This document shows, in pieces, positions 1 through 6,037 of a stretch of DNA of 21,462 nucleotides; within the stretch, counting starts at the first letter, position 1, and every line of letters begins with the position of its first letter. The stretch is from JBHWPB01 sp043424675 (GTDB taxonomy: Bacteria; Bacillota; Bacilli; Lactobacillales; Carnobacteriaceae_A): contig JBHWPB010000132.1 of the NCBI GenBank assembly GCA_043424675.1, forward strand, positions 1 to 21,462. The letters are read 5' to 3'. The notes under the pieces were generated by a model. That model had not been told where the DNA came from, did not search any database, and was given only the letters and a program-made list of their open reading frames with translations. The position numbers were made by a program, and so were the translations under genes.

Positions 1-333
1 TGCGGAGATATCGTAACGGTTCAATTACTGATAGAAAAAGATATCATTTCAGATATTCGATTTAATGGTCAAGGCTGCGCTATCTCGATGGCGAGCGCAA
101 GTATCATGACGGATTTATTAAAAAGAAAATCTCTTGAAGAAGCACAGGCGCTTAACCATATTTTTTCAAGTATGGTCCAAGGGCATGAAGAGAAAAGTAC
201 AGCTTCTCTAGGCGAAGCAGAGTTTCTTCAAGGAGTGTCTAAGTTTCCAACTAGAATCCGTTGTGCAACGCTACCTTGGCACGCTGTAGAAGAAAGTATA
301 GAAGGAAAAGAGGAGGGGGATCGGATTGACTGA
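1..333 (+). CDS. sufU: SufU Fe-S cluster assembly protein (3' part)
   Basis: The reading frame is open from the first base, so the 5' end lies outside the window; 110 C-terminal residues are visible. SufU is the zinc-dependent sulfurtransferase partner of the cysteine desulfurase SufS in the Firmicutes SUF pathway. The fragment starts exactly at a CGD motif and continues with GQGCAISMASASIM (second Cys at fragment residue 26) and RCATLPWHAV (third Cys at residue 88). These are the three conserved cysteines, and with the Asp of CGD they match the SufU zinc ligands. The long spacing between the second and third cysteine is typical of SufU rather than IscU. The stop codon overlaps the start of sufB by 8 bases, so the two genes are translationally coupled. 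Upstream sufC, sufD and sufS are expected but not visible. Confidence 0.93.
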   Translation, partial: CGDIVTVQLLIEKDIISDIRFNGQGCAISMASASIMTDLLKRKSLEEAQALNHIFSSMVQGHEEKSTASLGEAEFLQGVSKFPTRIRCATLPWHAVEESIEGKEEGDRID

Positions 334-1726
334 TCAAGTACCTACAAGGGAAGAGTATAAATACGGTTTTTACGATGAAGGTGTGAACTCAATCTATGAA
401 ACAGGAAAAGGATTAACTGAAAGAGTGGTACGAGAGATTTCTGAACAAAAAAATGAACCGGAATGGATGTTAGAGTATCGCCTCCGTGCCTTCGAACATT
501 TTAAAAAGACGCCCACACCTAATTGGGGAGCAGATCTATCCAATATTGATTTTGATGACTATACCTTTTATCGAAAAACTACAGATCAGCCTGCTCGCAC
601 ATGGGATGATGTGCCAGATAAGATCAAAGAAACATTTGAAAGACTTGGAGTTCCAGAAGCTGAACGCGAATATCTTGCTGGAAGCGGGGCGCAATATGAA
701 TCTGAAGTTGTCTATCATAATATGAAAAAACAATTCGAAAGTTTGGGCATCATCTTTATGGATACAGACAGCGCCTTACAAGAATATCCTGAGATATTTA
801 AAGCGTATTTTGGCACTGTTGTTCCCTATGACGACAATAAATTAGCGGCTCTGAATGCAGCTGTTTGGTCGGGAGGAACTTTTATATACGTGCCAAAAGG
901 TGTAAGAGTAGAAGTTCCCATCCAGATGTATTTTAGAATTAATGAAGAATCGATGGGGCAGTTTGAACGTACTTTAATTGTCTTGGACGAGGGTGCCAGT
1001 GTGCATTATGTTGAAGGATGTACAGCTCCTACTTTTTCTTCAAGCTCTCTTCACGCAGCCACAGTTGAAATTATTGTGAAGAAAGATGCCCATTGTCGTT
1101 ACACTACAATTCAGAATTGGTCTGATAATGTTTATAACCTCGTTACGAAAAGAGCTCAAGCTGGAGAAAATGCCACAGTAGAATGGGTAGATGGCAATAT
1201 CGGCTCCAAGACCACTATGAAATATCCTTCTATCTTCTTAGAAGGGCGAGGAGCGCGAGGAACAGTTACTACAATGGCGATGGCTGGTGAGGGTCAAGTA
1301 CAAGATACTGGCACAAAAATTTATCATTTGGCTCCTGATACTTCCAGCAATATTATTTCAAAATCTATTGCTCGAGATGGAGGAGCAGTCAATTACCGAG
1401 GACAAGTATATATCAACCGAGAGGCCAAAAATTCAGATTCGCATATTGAGTGCGACACGATTATTTTAGATGAAAAATCAAAATCAGATACTATTCCTTA
1501 TAATGAAATACATAATTCTCATGTCAACTTAGAGCATGAAGCGAAAGTATCTAAAATTTCTGAAGAACAACTTTATTATCTTATGTCTCGTGGTCTTTCT
1601 GAAGAAGAAGCAACGGGAATGATCGTGATGGGATTCGTAGAACCTGTTGCTAAAGAATTGCCAATGGAATATGCTGTCGAACTGAACCGTTTAATCTCTT
1701 ATGAAATGGAAGGTTCAGTGGGATAA
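326..1726 (+). CDS. sufB: SufB Fe-S cluster assembly scaffold protein
   Basis: SufB is the scaffold component of the SufBC(2)D complex that builds Fe-S clusters in the cytosol. The product has 466 residues, the usual family length. Visible landmarks are VEGCTAP with Cys232 and HIECDTIIL with Cys376, which correspond to the conserved cysteines of the family. NEIHNSHVNLEHEAKVSKIS around residues 393-412 is the conserved C-terminal core segment, and the tail ends in the usual Leu/Glu-rich stretch. The start is TTG at 326, inside the last codons of sufU, preceded by a strong ribosome binding site (AGGAGGGGG, 311-319). It is the last gene of the suf operon here: nothing on the same strand follows until nusG about 200 bases later, which has its own promoter. 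Confidence 0.96.
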   Translation: MTDQVPTREEYKYGFYDEGVNSIYETGKGLTERVVREISEQKNEPEWMLEYRLRAFEHFKKTPTPNWGADLSNIDFDDYTFYRKTTDQPARTWDDVPDKIKETFERLGVPEAEREYLAGSGAQYESEVVYHNMKKQFESLGIIFMDTDSALQEYPEIFKAYFGTVVPYDDNKLAALNAAVWSGGTFIYVPKGVRVEVPIQMYFRINEESMGQFERTLIVLDEGASVHYVEGCTAPTFSSSSLHAATVEIIVKKDAHCRYTTIQNWSDNVYNLVTKRAQAGENATVEWVDGNIGSKTTMKYPSIFLEGRGARGTVTTMAMAGEGQVQDTGTKIYHLAPDTSSNIISKSIARDGGAVNYRGQVYINREAKNSDSHIECDTIILDEKSKSDTIPYNEIHNSHVNLEHEAKVSKISEEQLYYLMSRGLSEEEATGMIVMGFVEPVAKELPMEYAVELNRLISYEMEGSVG

Positions 1727-1774
1727 TTTTTGTGGAAAGAGTGCAGAGAAATATTTTATCTGTATCCTTTTTGA

Positions 1775-1803
1775 GATGATTTGATATGAAAAATCAAATC
1801 ATC
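1775..1803. repeat. Perfect 10-bp inverted repeat after sufB
   Basis: GATGATTTGA (1775-1784) and TCAAATCATC (1794-1803) are exact reverse complements separated by 9 bases. The element lies 48 bases after the sufB stop and 13 bases before the -35 box of the nusG promoter. No T-run follows on either strand, so it is not a classical terminator. It could protect the 3' end of the suf mRNA or be a protein-binding palindrome. Confidence 0.5.
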
Positions 1804-1816
1804 GATGAAAGTAGAA

Positions 1817-1845
1817 TTGTAGACCCAGCAGAGATGTGTTATAAT
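1817..1845 (+). promoter_or_regulatory. Probable sigma-A promoter of nusG
   Basis: TTGTAG (1817-1822) and a perfect TATAAT (1840-1845) are separated by 17 bases. Transcription would begin near 1852. It is the only good promoter between sufB and nusG. Confidence 0.7.
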
Positions 1846-1863
1846 AGCATTAAGATTCGACGG

Positions 1864-1894
1864 ACCTTTTCCTTTTATTAGGGAAGGTTTTTTT
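1864..1894 (+). terminator. Hairpin plus U7 in the nusG leader (possible attenuator)
   Basis: ACCTTTTC (1864-1871) pairs with GGGAAGGT (1881-1888): 8 pairs including two G-U, with a 9-base loop. It is followed directly by a run of seven T (1888-1894). It begins only about 12 bases downstream of the predicted nusG transcription start, so it sits in the nusG leader and not only at the end of the suf operon. It may terminate suf read-through, attenuate nusG, or do both. Confidence 0.6.
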
Positions 1895-1932
1895 ATTTGA
1901 GATAAAAGGTATGAAAAGAAAAGAGGAGAAAG

Positions 1933-2490
1933 ATGTCTGAATTAGAAAATCAAAAGCATTGGTATGTCTTACATACGTATTCAGGTTATGAAAACAGCGT
2001 AAAAGACAATATCGATTTACGTAAAGAAAGTATGGGAATGGAAGATAATATTTTTGAGGTTTATGTTCCGGAAGAAGAGGTCGTTGAGAAGAAAGACGGC
2101 GTCGAAAAGACAACGACGAAAAAAGTATTCCCAGGATACGTCTTGGTGCAGATGATTATGTCTGATCAAGCTTGGTATATCGTAAGGAACACTCCTGGTG
2201 TAACAGGATTCGTAGGTTCTCACGGTGGAGGAAGCAAACCGGCTCCGCTTTTAGAAGAAGAGGTAGAAAGTATCTTCCAAGAAGGCGGAATGAATACACG
2301 CCGACGCCAGATGGATTTAGAACCAGGCGACCGCGTTTCCATCAGCAGTGGTGCTTTCGAAGGGATGTCAGGTGTGGTCGAAGAAACAGAATCTGAAAAA
2401 GGAAAAGTGCATGTTACAGTAGAAATGTTCGGACGGGAAACATTAGCAGAAGTAGATTATGACGAAATCAGTAAAATCCATAATCAGTAA
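1933..2490 (+). CDS. nusG: Transcription elongation/termination factor NusG
   Basis: NusG binds the RNA polymerase clamp and modulates pausing and termination. It also couples to ribosomal protein S10 in many bacteria. The 185-residue product starts with the NGN domain (about residues 8-118), including WYVLHTYSGYE and FPGYVLVQM at 66-74. A short linker leads to the C-terminal KOW domain (about 128-182), with PGDRVSISSGAFEGMSGVV and FGRETLAEVDYDEI. Length and domain order are normal. The ATG is preceded by AGAGGAGA. secE, the usual upstream partner, is not in front of it; sufB is. Downstream rplK is also not adjacent, since two unrelated genes intervene. Confidence 0.97.
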   Translation: MSELENQKHWYVLHTYSGYENSVKDNIDLRKESMGMEDNIFEVYVPEEEVVEKKDGVEKTTTKKVFPGYVLVQMIMSDQAWYIVRNTPGVTGFVGSHGGGSKPAPLLEEEVESIFQEGGMNTRRRQMDLEPGDRVSISSGAFEGMSGVVEETESEKGKVHVTVEMFGRETLAEVDYDEISKIHNQ

Positions 2491-2715
2491 GATTTTATAA
2501 GTTCAACTCAGATGAAAAATGCGAAGCGATTTGAGGTAATAAAACCTTAACCCGCCAACTGACAATAAAAATTGAAACGAGTTGAGGTGATATCGCCTCA
2601 TTCAGTCAACTCAGTTAAAAAGCAATCTAGGGTCAGACTAATTTGGCTCTAGAAGCCTAGTTTGCTCGATGAAAACGAAGAGATGAGCGATTTCGAGAAA
2701 TGATAAGAATAAAAA
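2491..2715. repeat. Repeat-rich, hairpin-rich intergenic stretch after nusG
   Basis: No plausible gene is present. TCAACTCAG occurs at 2503-2511 and again at 2606-2614. A segment starting CGATTTGAGGT (2527) recurs imperfectly at CGAGTTGAGGT (2578). A block CTC(A)GATGAAAA...CGATTT(C)GAG appears at 2507-2536 and 2665-2696. Predicted hairpins are TTGAGGT/ACCTTAA (2531-2550, with one G-U), GAGGTG-ATAT-CGCCTC (2584-2599, one G-U) enclosed by GAGTT/AACTC (2579-2583 with 2608-2612), and AGCAATCTAGG/CCTAGTTTGCT (2621-2631 with 2656-2666, one mismatch). This could be a degenerate intergenic repeat family or a structured 3' UTR of nusG. Confidence 0.5.
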
Positions 2716-2760
2716 AGAAACCACTAAATCTATTATTAGAGATAGTGGTTTCTGTTTTTA
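2716..2760. terminator. Strong intrinsic terminator downstream of nusG
   Basis: AGAAACCACTA (2716-2726) and TAGTGGTTTCT (2743-2753) form a perfect 11-bp stem, extended inside by TCT/AGA. A T-run follows (2755-2759). The left side is preceded by a run of A, so the structure could also stop transcription on the minus strand. It closes the nusG transcript about 225 bases after the stop codon. Confidence 0.85.
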
Positions 2761-2808
2761 TGATCGAACTGGAGTCTTATGTTTCAGTCATTTTATGAAT
2801 TGCGAACT

Positions 2809-3030
2809 CTATATCAGTAAACTTCCTAGCTCATCATGTGCTTCTACAGCGGCATCTGCTTCCTGCTGCTTTCGAGGTTCCCTCAGAAGTGATAATCCCA
2901 AAAATTTCAGAAAAAGTCGCTCCTGTTGGAACAATAGTTATAAGAAATTCGAAGGCTCTAGGAGCAATTGCGGCAAGGGACTCTACCCAAACGCCTACCC
3001 GTAAGAGAGACTTCCCGGCACGCAATCATT
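2809..3030 (-). pseudogene. Possible decayed coding remnant, unidentified
   Basis: On the minus strand a frame reads through a hydrophobic, protein-like stretch (RVGVWVESLAAIAPRAFEFL, then PTGATFSEIFGIITSEGTSK). It ends after a Cys/Arg-rich tail at a stop near 2834. In the next frame the sequence stays protein-like (QQEADAAVEAHDELGSLLI) to a stop at 2809-2811, which looks like one frameshift near the 3' end. The segment appears richer in G+C than the flanking intergenic DNA. There is no convincing start or ribosome binding site. I do not recognise a family. It may equally be chance open frame. Confidence 0.22.
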
Positions 3031-3064
3031 CTATGTTTCTTGCGCTTAACCTAAAGCATGTAGA

Positions 3065-3095
3065 GAGCTTCTCCAAAAAATAAGAATAGAAGCTC
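3065..3095. repeat. 8-bp perfect inverted repeat
   Basis: GAGCTTCT (3065-3072) and AGAAGCTC (3088-3095) flank a 15-base A-rich loop. No T-run follows on either strand, so terminator activity is doubtful. It lies between the possible gene remnant and the amidohydrolase promoter. Confidence 0.35.
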
Positions 3096-3117
3096 ATGAG
3101 TCTTCTCCCAAGCCAAA

Positions 3118-3145
3118 TTGATTTTAGATTTGAATAATATACAAT
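3118..3145 (+). promoter_or_regulatory. Candidate promoter of the M20 amidohydrolase gene
   Basis: TTGATT (3118-3123) and TACAAT (3140-3145) are spaced by 16 bases in an AT-rich region upstream of the start codon. Other AT-rich hexamers nearby make the exact choice uncertain. Confidence 0.45.
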
Positions 3146-3181
3146 AAAATTTGGATACACATAACATAATAAAGGAAGAGT

Positions 3182-4360
3182 ATGATAATGAATTATATGC
3201 AAAGAGCATATGAAATGAAAGAAAAAATTATTGCTGATCGCCGTCATTTACATCAGAATCCAGAATTAGGTTTTGAATTGCCAAAGACTGTCGCCTATGT
3301 CAAAGGGCAGCTTAGAGAGATGGGGCTAGAACCGGAAGATATCGGAGACCACGGCGTCACTGCTACGTTCGGGAACCCAGGGGGTAAAACAATTCTGTTG
3401 CGAGCAGACATGGACGCTTTGCCGATTAAAGAAAAATCGGGTTTAGAGTTTGCAGCAGAAGGGCCGAACAGCCATGCTTGCGGACATGATGTCCACACTT
3501 CTATTCTCTTAGGTGCAGCAAAGCTGTTAAAGGAAGACGAAGATAAACTGGCAGGGCAAGTTAAATTGATTTTCCAGCCTGCTGAAGAGTTATTAATCGG
3601 GGGCGGAGTCATGGTCGATGCAGGGGTTCTTGAGAACCCTAAAGTGGATGCAGCCATGGGACTCCATGTCTGGCCGCATGCTGAAGAGAGTGGTCTAGCT
3701 GTCCGTGAAGGTGTGTTCATGGCTTCTGCGAACAACTTCCGCATCAAAGTAACGGGTGTCGGTGCGCACGGAGCTATGCCCTATACAGGTGTCGATCCTG
3801 TTTACATCGGTTCTCAAATTGTCACGGGCGTTCCAGAGATCATTGCTCGTGAATTGCCTTTTGACCAAAGTGCTGCGATCACCATGGGTAAATTCATTGG
3901 TGATGGTGCTGTGAACGTTATTCCGGATGAAGTCTTGATTGAAGGAACGGTCCGTGCTTTTTCTAATAAAACTCGCGAATATATTAAAGAGCGTTTACCT
4001 GAGCTTGTTCAAGAAATTGCGGAAGCTTACCGCGGTACAGCAGAACTTGAGTTTTTATCTGATTGCCCAGTTCTCATCAACGATGAAGCAATGACTGCAA
4101 AAACCCGCGGATATTTAGAAGAAGCTGTCGACAGGGAATTCCCCATATTCGAAGCCGATCAGCAGCACGGTTCAGAAGACTTCGCTTATTATGCTAATGA
4201 AGTTCCTTCTACTTTCTTCTTGCTGCATGTTCCTCATCCTGAAGCGGAGGAACTGCATCCCGTACACCACCCCGAAGTTCTTTTTGATGAAGAGATGATC
4301 CCAGTAGGAGTGGGAGCCATGGCTCATTCTGCCGCTCGCTGGTTAGAAGAAAACAGTTAA
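3182..4360 (+). CDS. M20 family metallopeptidase/amidohydrolase
   Basis: This is a zinc- or manganese-dependent hydrolase of the M20D group (hippurate hydrolase, IAA-amino-acid hydrolase and N-acetyl-diaminopimelate deacetylase relatives). It would cleave an N-acyl amino acid in the cytosol. The 392-residue product shows RRHLHQNPELGFE (20-32), RADMDALPI (74-82) and the metal-site motif SHACGHDVH (97-105). It also has FQPAEE with the catalytic and ligand Glu pair (135-136), GLHVWP (160-165), GAHGAMPYTGVDP (194-206, lid/dimerization domain) and HGSEDFAYY (329-337). All key residues are present. Two ATGs six bases apart could start it; AAAGGA at 3171-3176 fits 3182 (5-base gap) or, less well, 3188. 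The substrate cannot be read from sequence. It is monocistronic and convergent with the next gene. Confidence 0.93.
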   Translation: MIMNYMQRAYEMKEKIIADRRHLHQNPELGFELPKTVAYVKGQLREMGLEPEDIGDHGVTATFGNPGGKTILLRADMDALPIKEKSGLEFAAEGPNSHACGHDVHTSILLGAAKLLKEDEDKLAGQVKLIFQPAEELLIGGGVMVDAGVLENPKVDAAMGLHVWPHAEESGLAVREGVFMASANNFRIKVTGVGAHGAMPYTGVDPVYIGSQIVTGVPEIIARELPFDQSAAITMGKFIGDGAVNVIPDEVLIEGTVRAFSNKTREYIKERLPELVQEIAEAYRGTAELEFLSDCPVLINDEAMTAKTRGYLEEAVDREFPIFEADQQHGSEDFAYYANEVPSTFFLLHVPHPEAEELHPVHHPEVLFDEEMIPVGVGAMAHSAARWLEENS

Positions 4361-4387
4361 TCCCGTCGAAACCAAATACATTTTTAC

Positions 4388-4442
4388 AAAAAACACGTTC
4401 TCCGCTACCCTGAACCATCAGGATATTGAGAACGTGTTTTTT
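4388..4442. terminator. Bidirectional terminator between convergent genes
   Basis: A perfect 15-base inverted repeat (4388-4402 with 4428-4442) has A6 at one end and T6 at the other, so both strands give a GC-containing stem followed by U. A second small hairpin, CCTGA-ACCA-TCAGG (4409-4422), is nested in the loop. It serves the amidohydrolase gene and the convergent TANGO2-family gene, whose stop codon it touches. Confidence 0.92.
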
Positions 4443-5227
4443 CATTCTTCATTGAATGAAAAGTCAAGCTGCATTTCTTCCTCTGTAGATTGGACTGCAC
4501 CTTCTTGATCATAGAGAACTTCTTTCATTTTTACCCGTCCTTTTGAGTCGACGATAATTGCCGTCGTATTTACAGTTCCAAATTCTTCTCCTTTTATAAA
4601 CATGGCTGAGTTGAGTTTGGCATCGGCGAAAGGAACTTCTTGCGGGTAATCTTCGACCTCATTTGCCGGTACTGTATCTTGAAAGATTTCAATTAATTTA
4701 TCGAGGGACGGGTTCTCTTCTTCTTGAAGATAATCACCGATTAATTTTTCAGAACGTTCCATTTTATGAAAACTCAGATCGTCTCTGGTATTTGACAAAG
4801 TGTGAAGGCCCGGCCCGTAATGCGTCAACTCGTCCCAAGCATTTGAATAAAGGTAGAGGTCGTTTAACTTTCCATAAGTTAAATGGTAGCTGTTATAGTC
4901 GTGGCGATTTTCTTGAAGATAGGTTGTAAAATCAGAAATTGAAATGTCTGAAGTTAAAAAATCCCGGACGAGTGCCCCTCTTGATAGGGGGTCGTCAATC
5001 GTTTCAAAAGAAGAGAAAGGATGATTGATTAAAGCAGCAAAGCGTCCTTCTTTTGTGATGCCAAGCCAAGCGCCACCTGCCACTTCGTCACGTCCCGCAA
5101 GCAGTGAAGGTGCGTCTTTCCATTTATGAATGACCTGGCTGGGCCGGTCATAAGCTTCGTCTCGGTTTTCAACGAAGATAAAGGGATGGTTACTCTTTGG
5201 CTGATATTGAAAAGCAATTAAACACAT
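4442..5227 (-). CDS. TANGO2/NRDE family protein
   Basis: The product belongs to the TANGO2 (NRDE) family, which carries a conserved NRDE motif. The biochemical role is not settled; eukaryotic members are linked to haem and lipid handling. The product has 261 residues. It starts MCLIAFQYQ with Cys at position 2, as is typical for the family and reminiscent of N-terminal nucleophile hydrolases. NRDEAYDRP is at 21-29 and LAGRDEVAGGAWLGI at 43-57. The frame is open 13 codons further upstream, but the start at 5227 is preferred: GGAG lies 7 bases before it and family members begin with the MC motif. It is transcribed away from rplK and stands alone. The C-terminus is acidic and not distinctive. 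Confidence 0.88.
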   Translation of the reverse strand: MCLIAFQYQPKSNHPFIFVENRDEAYDRPSQVIHKWKDAPSLLAGRDEVAGGAWLGITKEGRFAALINHPFSSFETIDDPLSRGALVRDFLTSDISISDFTTYLQENRHDYNSYHLTYGKLNDLYLYSNAWDELTHYGPGLHTLSNTRDDLSFHKMERSEKLIGDYLQEEENPSLDKLIEIFQDTVPANEVEDYPQEVPFADAKLNSAMFIKGEEFGTVNTTAIIVDSKGRVKMKEVLYDQEGAVQSTEEEMQLDFSFNEE

Positions 5228-5271
5228 ACTCACACTCCGTTCTAAAATGATATTATTCCTCATCATACTAT

Positions 5272-5277
5272 ATTATA
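5272..5277 (-). promoter_or_regulatory. Candidate -10 box for the TANGO2-family gene
   Basis: On the minus strand TATAAT occurs about 45 bases before the chosen start codon. No good -35 hexamer sits at the right distance, so this is a weak call. Confidence 0.3.
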
Positions 5278-5363
5278 AGGAAATAATTAAGCTTTTTGGC
5301 ACAGAATAGATCGTCTATATGAAGGAAATATATTTATTGAACTAAAATAAATTAAAAATATTC

Positions 5364-5392
5364 TTGCAAAAAAATGAGAGAAATGGTACACT
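5364..5392 (+). promoter_or_regulatory. Promoter of rplK-rplA
   Basis: TTGCAA (5364-5369) and TACACT (5387-5392) are 17 bases apart, with an extended -10 TG at 5384-5385. Start of transcription is expected near 5399. An inverted repeat, ACACTC-ACC-GAGTGT (5388-5402), overlaps the -10 and start site. Confidence 0.65.
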
Positions 5393-5449
5393 CACCGAGT
5401 GTGCTCGAATTAAGTATATTTTCTGAAAGAGCATATGTATGTTAGTTAA

Positions 5450-5485
5450 TGTGGGAGGGGAAATTACTTAGCCCATTTAACCACA
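5450..5485 (+). promoter_or_regulatory. L1-binding-site mimic upstream of rplK
   Basis: The leader contains GTGG (5451-5454), GA, GGG (5457-5459), then a loop, CCC (5472-5474), a 6-base asymmetric strand, and CCAC (5481-5484). Two short helices separated by an asymmetric internal loop, with GUGGGAGG on the 5' side, is the shape of the L1 site on 23S rRNA and of known L1 operator mRNAs. It ends 18 bases before the rplK Shine-Dalgarno. The inferred role is translational feedback by free L1. Confidence 0.7.
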
Positions 5486-5517
5486 CACGGACACAATATT
5501 ATAAGGAGGTATGTCAC

Positions 5518-5943
5518 GTGGCAAAGAAAGTAATCGATGTCGTCAAATTACAAATACCAGCAGGTCAAGCGAGTCCTGCACCCCCTGTTGGACCAGCATT
5601 AGGTCAAGCAGGTATCAACATTGTAGGGTTTACGAAAGAATTTAATGAACGTACTGCAGATCAAGCAGGAGATATCATACCAGTAGTGATTGAGGTTTAT
5701 GAAGACCGTTCGTTCACATTCGAAACAAAAACACCGCCAGCTTCAGGTTTATTGAAGAAAGCAGCAGGTGTTGACAAAGGTTCAGGTGAGCCAAACACAA
5801 ACAAAGTAGCTACTGTTACACGCGATCAAGTAAGAGAAATAGCCGAACGTAAGATGGAAGACTTGAACGCAGCCGATGTAGAAGCAGCGATGCGCCTTGT
5901 TGAAGGTACAGCACGCAGCATGGGCTTCACAGTCGAAGGCTAA
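5518..5943 (+). CDS. rplK: 50S ribosomal protein L11 (uL11)
   Basis: L11 binds the GTPase-associated region of 23S rRNA and contacts EF-G and the stringent factor RelA. The product has 141 residues, the normal length. The N-terminal signature is KKVIDVVKLQIPAGQASPAP, followed by GPALGQAGINIVGFTKEFN, and the C-terminal RNA-binding domain ends in SMGFTVEG. The frame is open from an ATG at 5449, but the start is set at GTG 5518. AAGGAGGT (5503-5510) lies 7 bases before it, family members begin MAKKV, and the 23 extra codons would overlap the L1-binding element. It forms an operon with rplA. nusG, its usual upstream neighbour, is about 3 kb away behind two unrelated genes. Confidence 0.97.
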   Translation: MAKKVIDVVKLQIPAGQASPAPPVGPALGQAGINIVGFTKEFNERTADQAGDIIPVVIEVYEDRSFTFETKTPPASGLLKKAAGVDKGSGEPNTNKVATVTRDQVREIAERKMEDLNAADVEAAMRLVEGTARSMGFTVEG

Positions 5944-5990
5944 GATATGGTACTTCTGCACAAGCGCATGGCGTTTGCCGTCCAGCGCTC

Positions 5991-6022
5991 GTGGGAGGTA
6001 GAATACACACCGTTATGACCAC
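5991..6022 (+). promoter_or_regulatory. Second L1-binding-site mimic, between rplK and rplA
   Basis: GTGG (5991-5994), GA, GGT (5997-5999), a 9-base loop, ACC (6009-6011), GTTATGA, CCAC (6019-6022). The architecture and the GTGGGAGG core equal those of the copy upstream of rplK. The 3' strand runs directly into the rplA Shine-Dalgarno (AAAGGAGG, 6023-6030), so L1 bound here would be expected to block rplA initiation. Confidence 0.72.
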
Positions 6023-6037
6023 AAAGGAGGATTAAAA

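Noticed and set aside
2500..2700. CRISPR array
   Set aside because: Repeats are imperfect, unequal in length and irregularly spaced; no cas genes are nearby.
2795..3083. Plus-strand ORFs of 69 and 81 codons in the nusG-amidohydrolase gap
   Set aside because: Ser/Cys-rich or low-similarity products without ribosome binding sites; probably antisense to the possible remnant or chance.
5449..5517. N-terminal extension of L11 from ATG 5449
   Set aside because: The extension is the L1-binding leader translated by chance; GTG 5518 has the perfect ribosome binding site.
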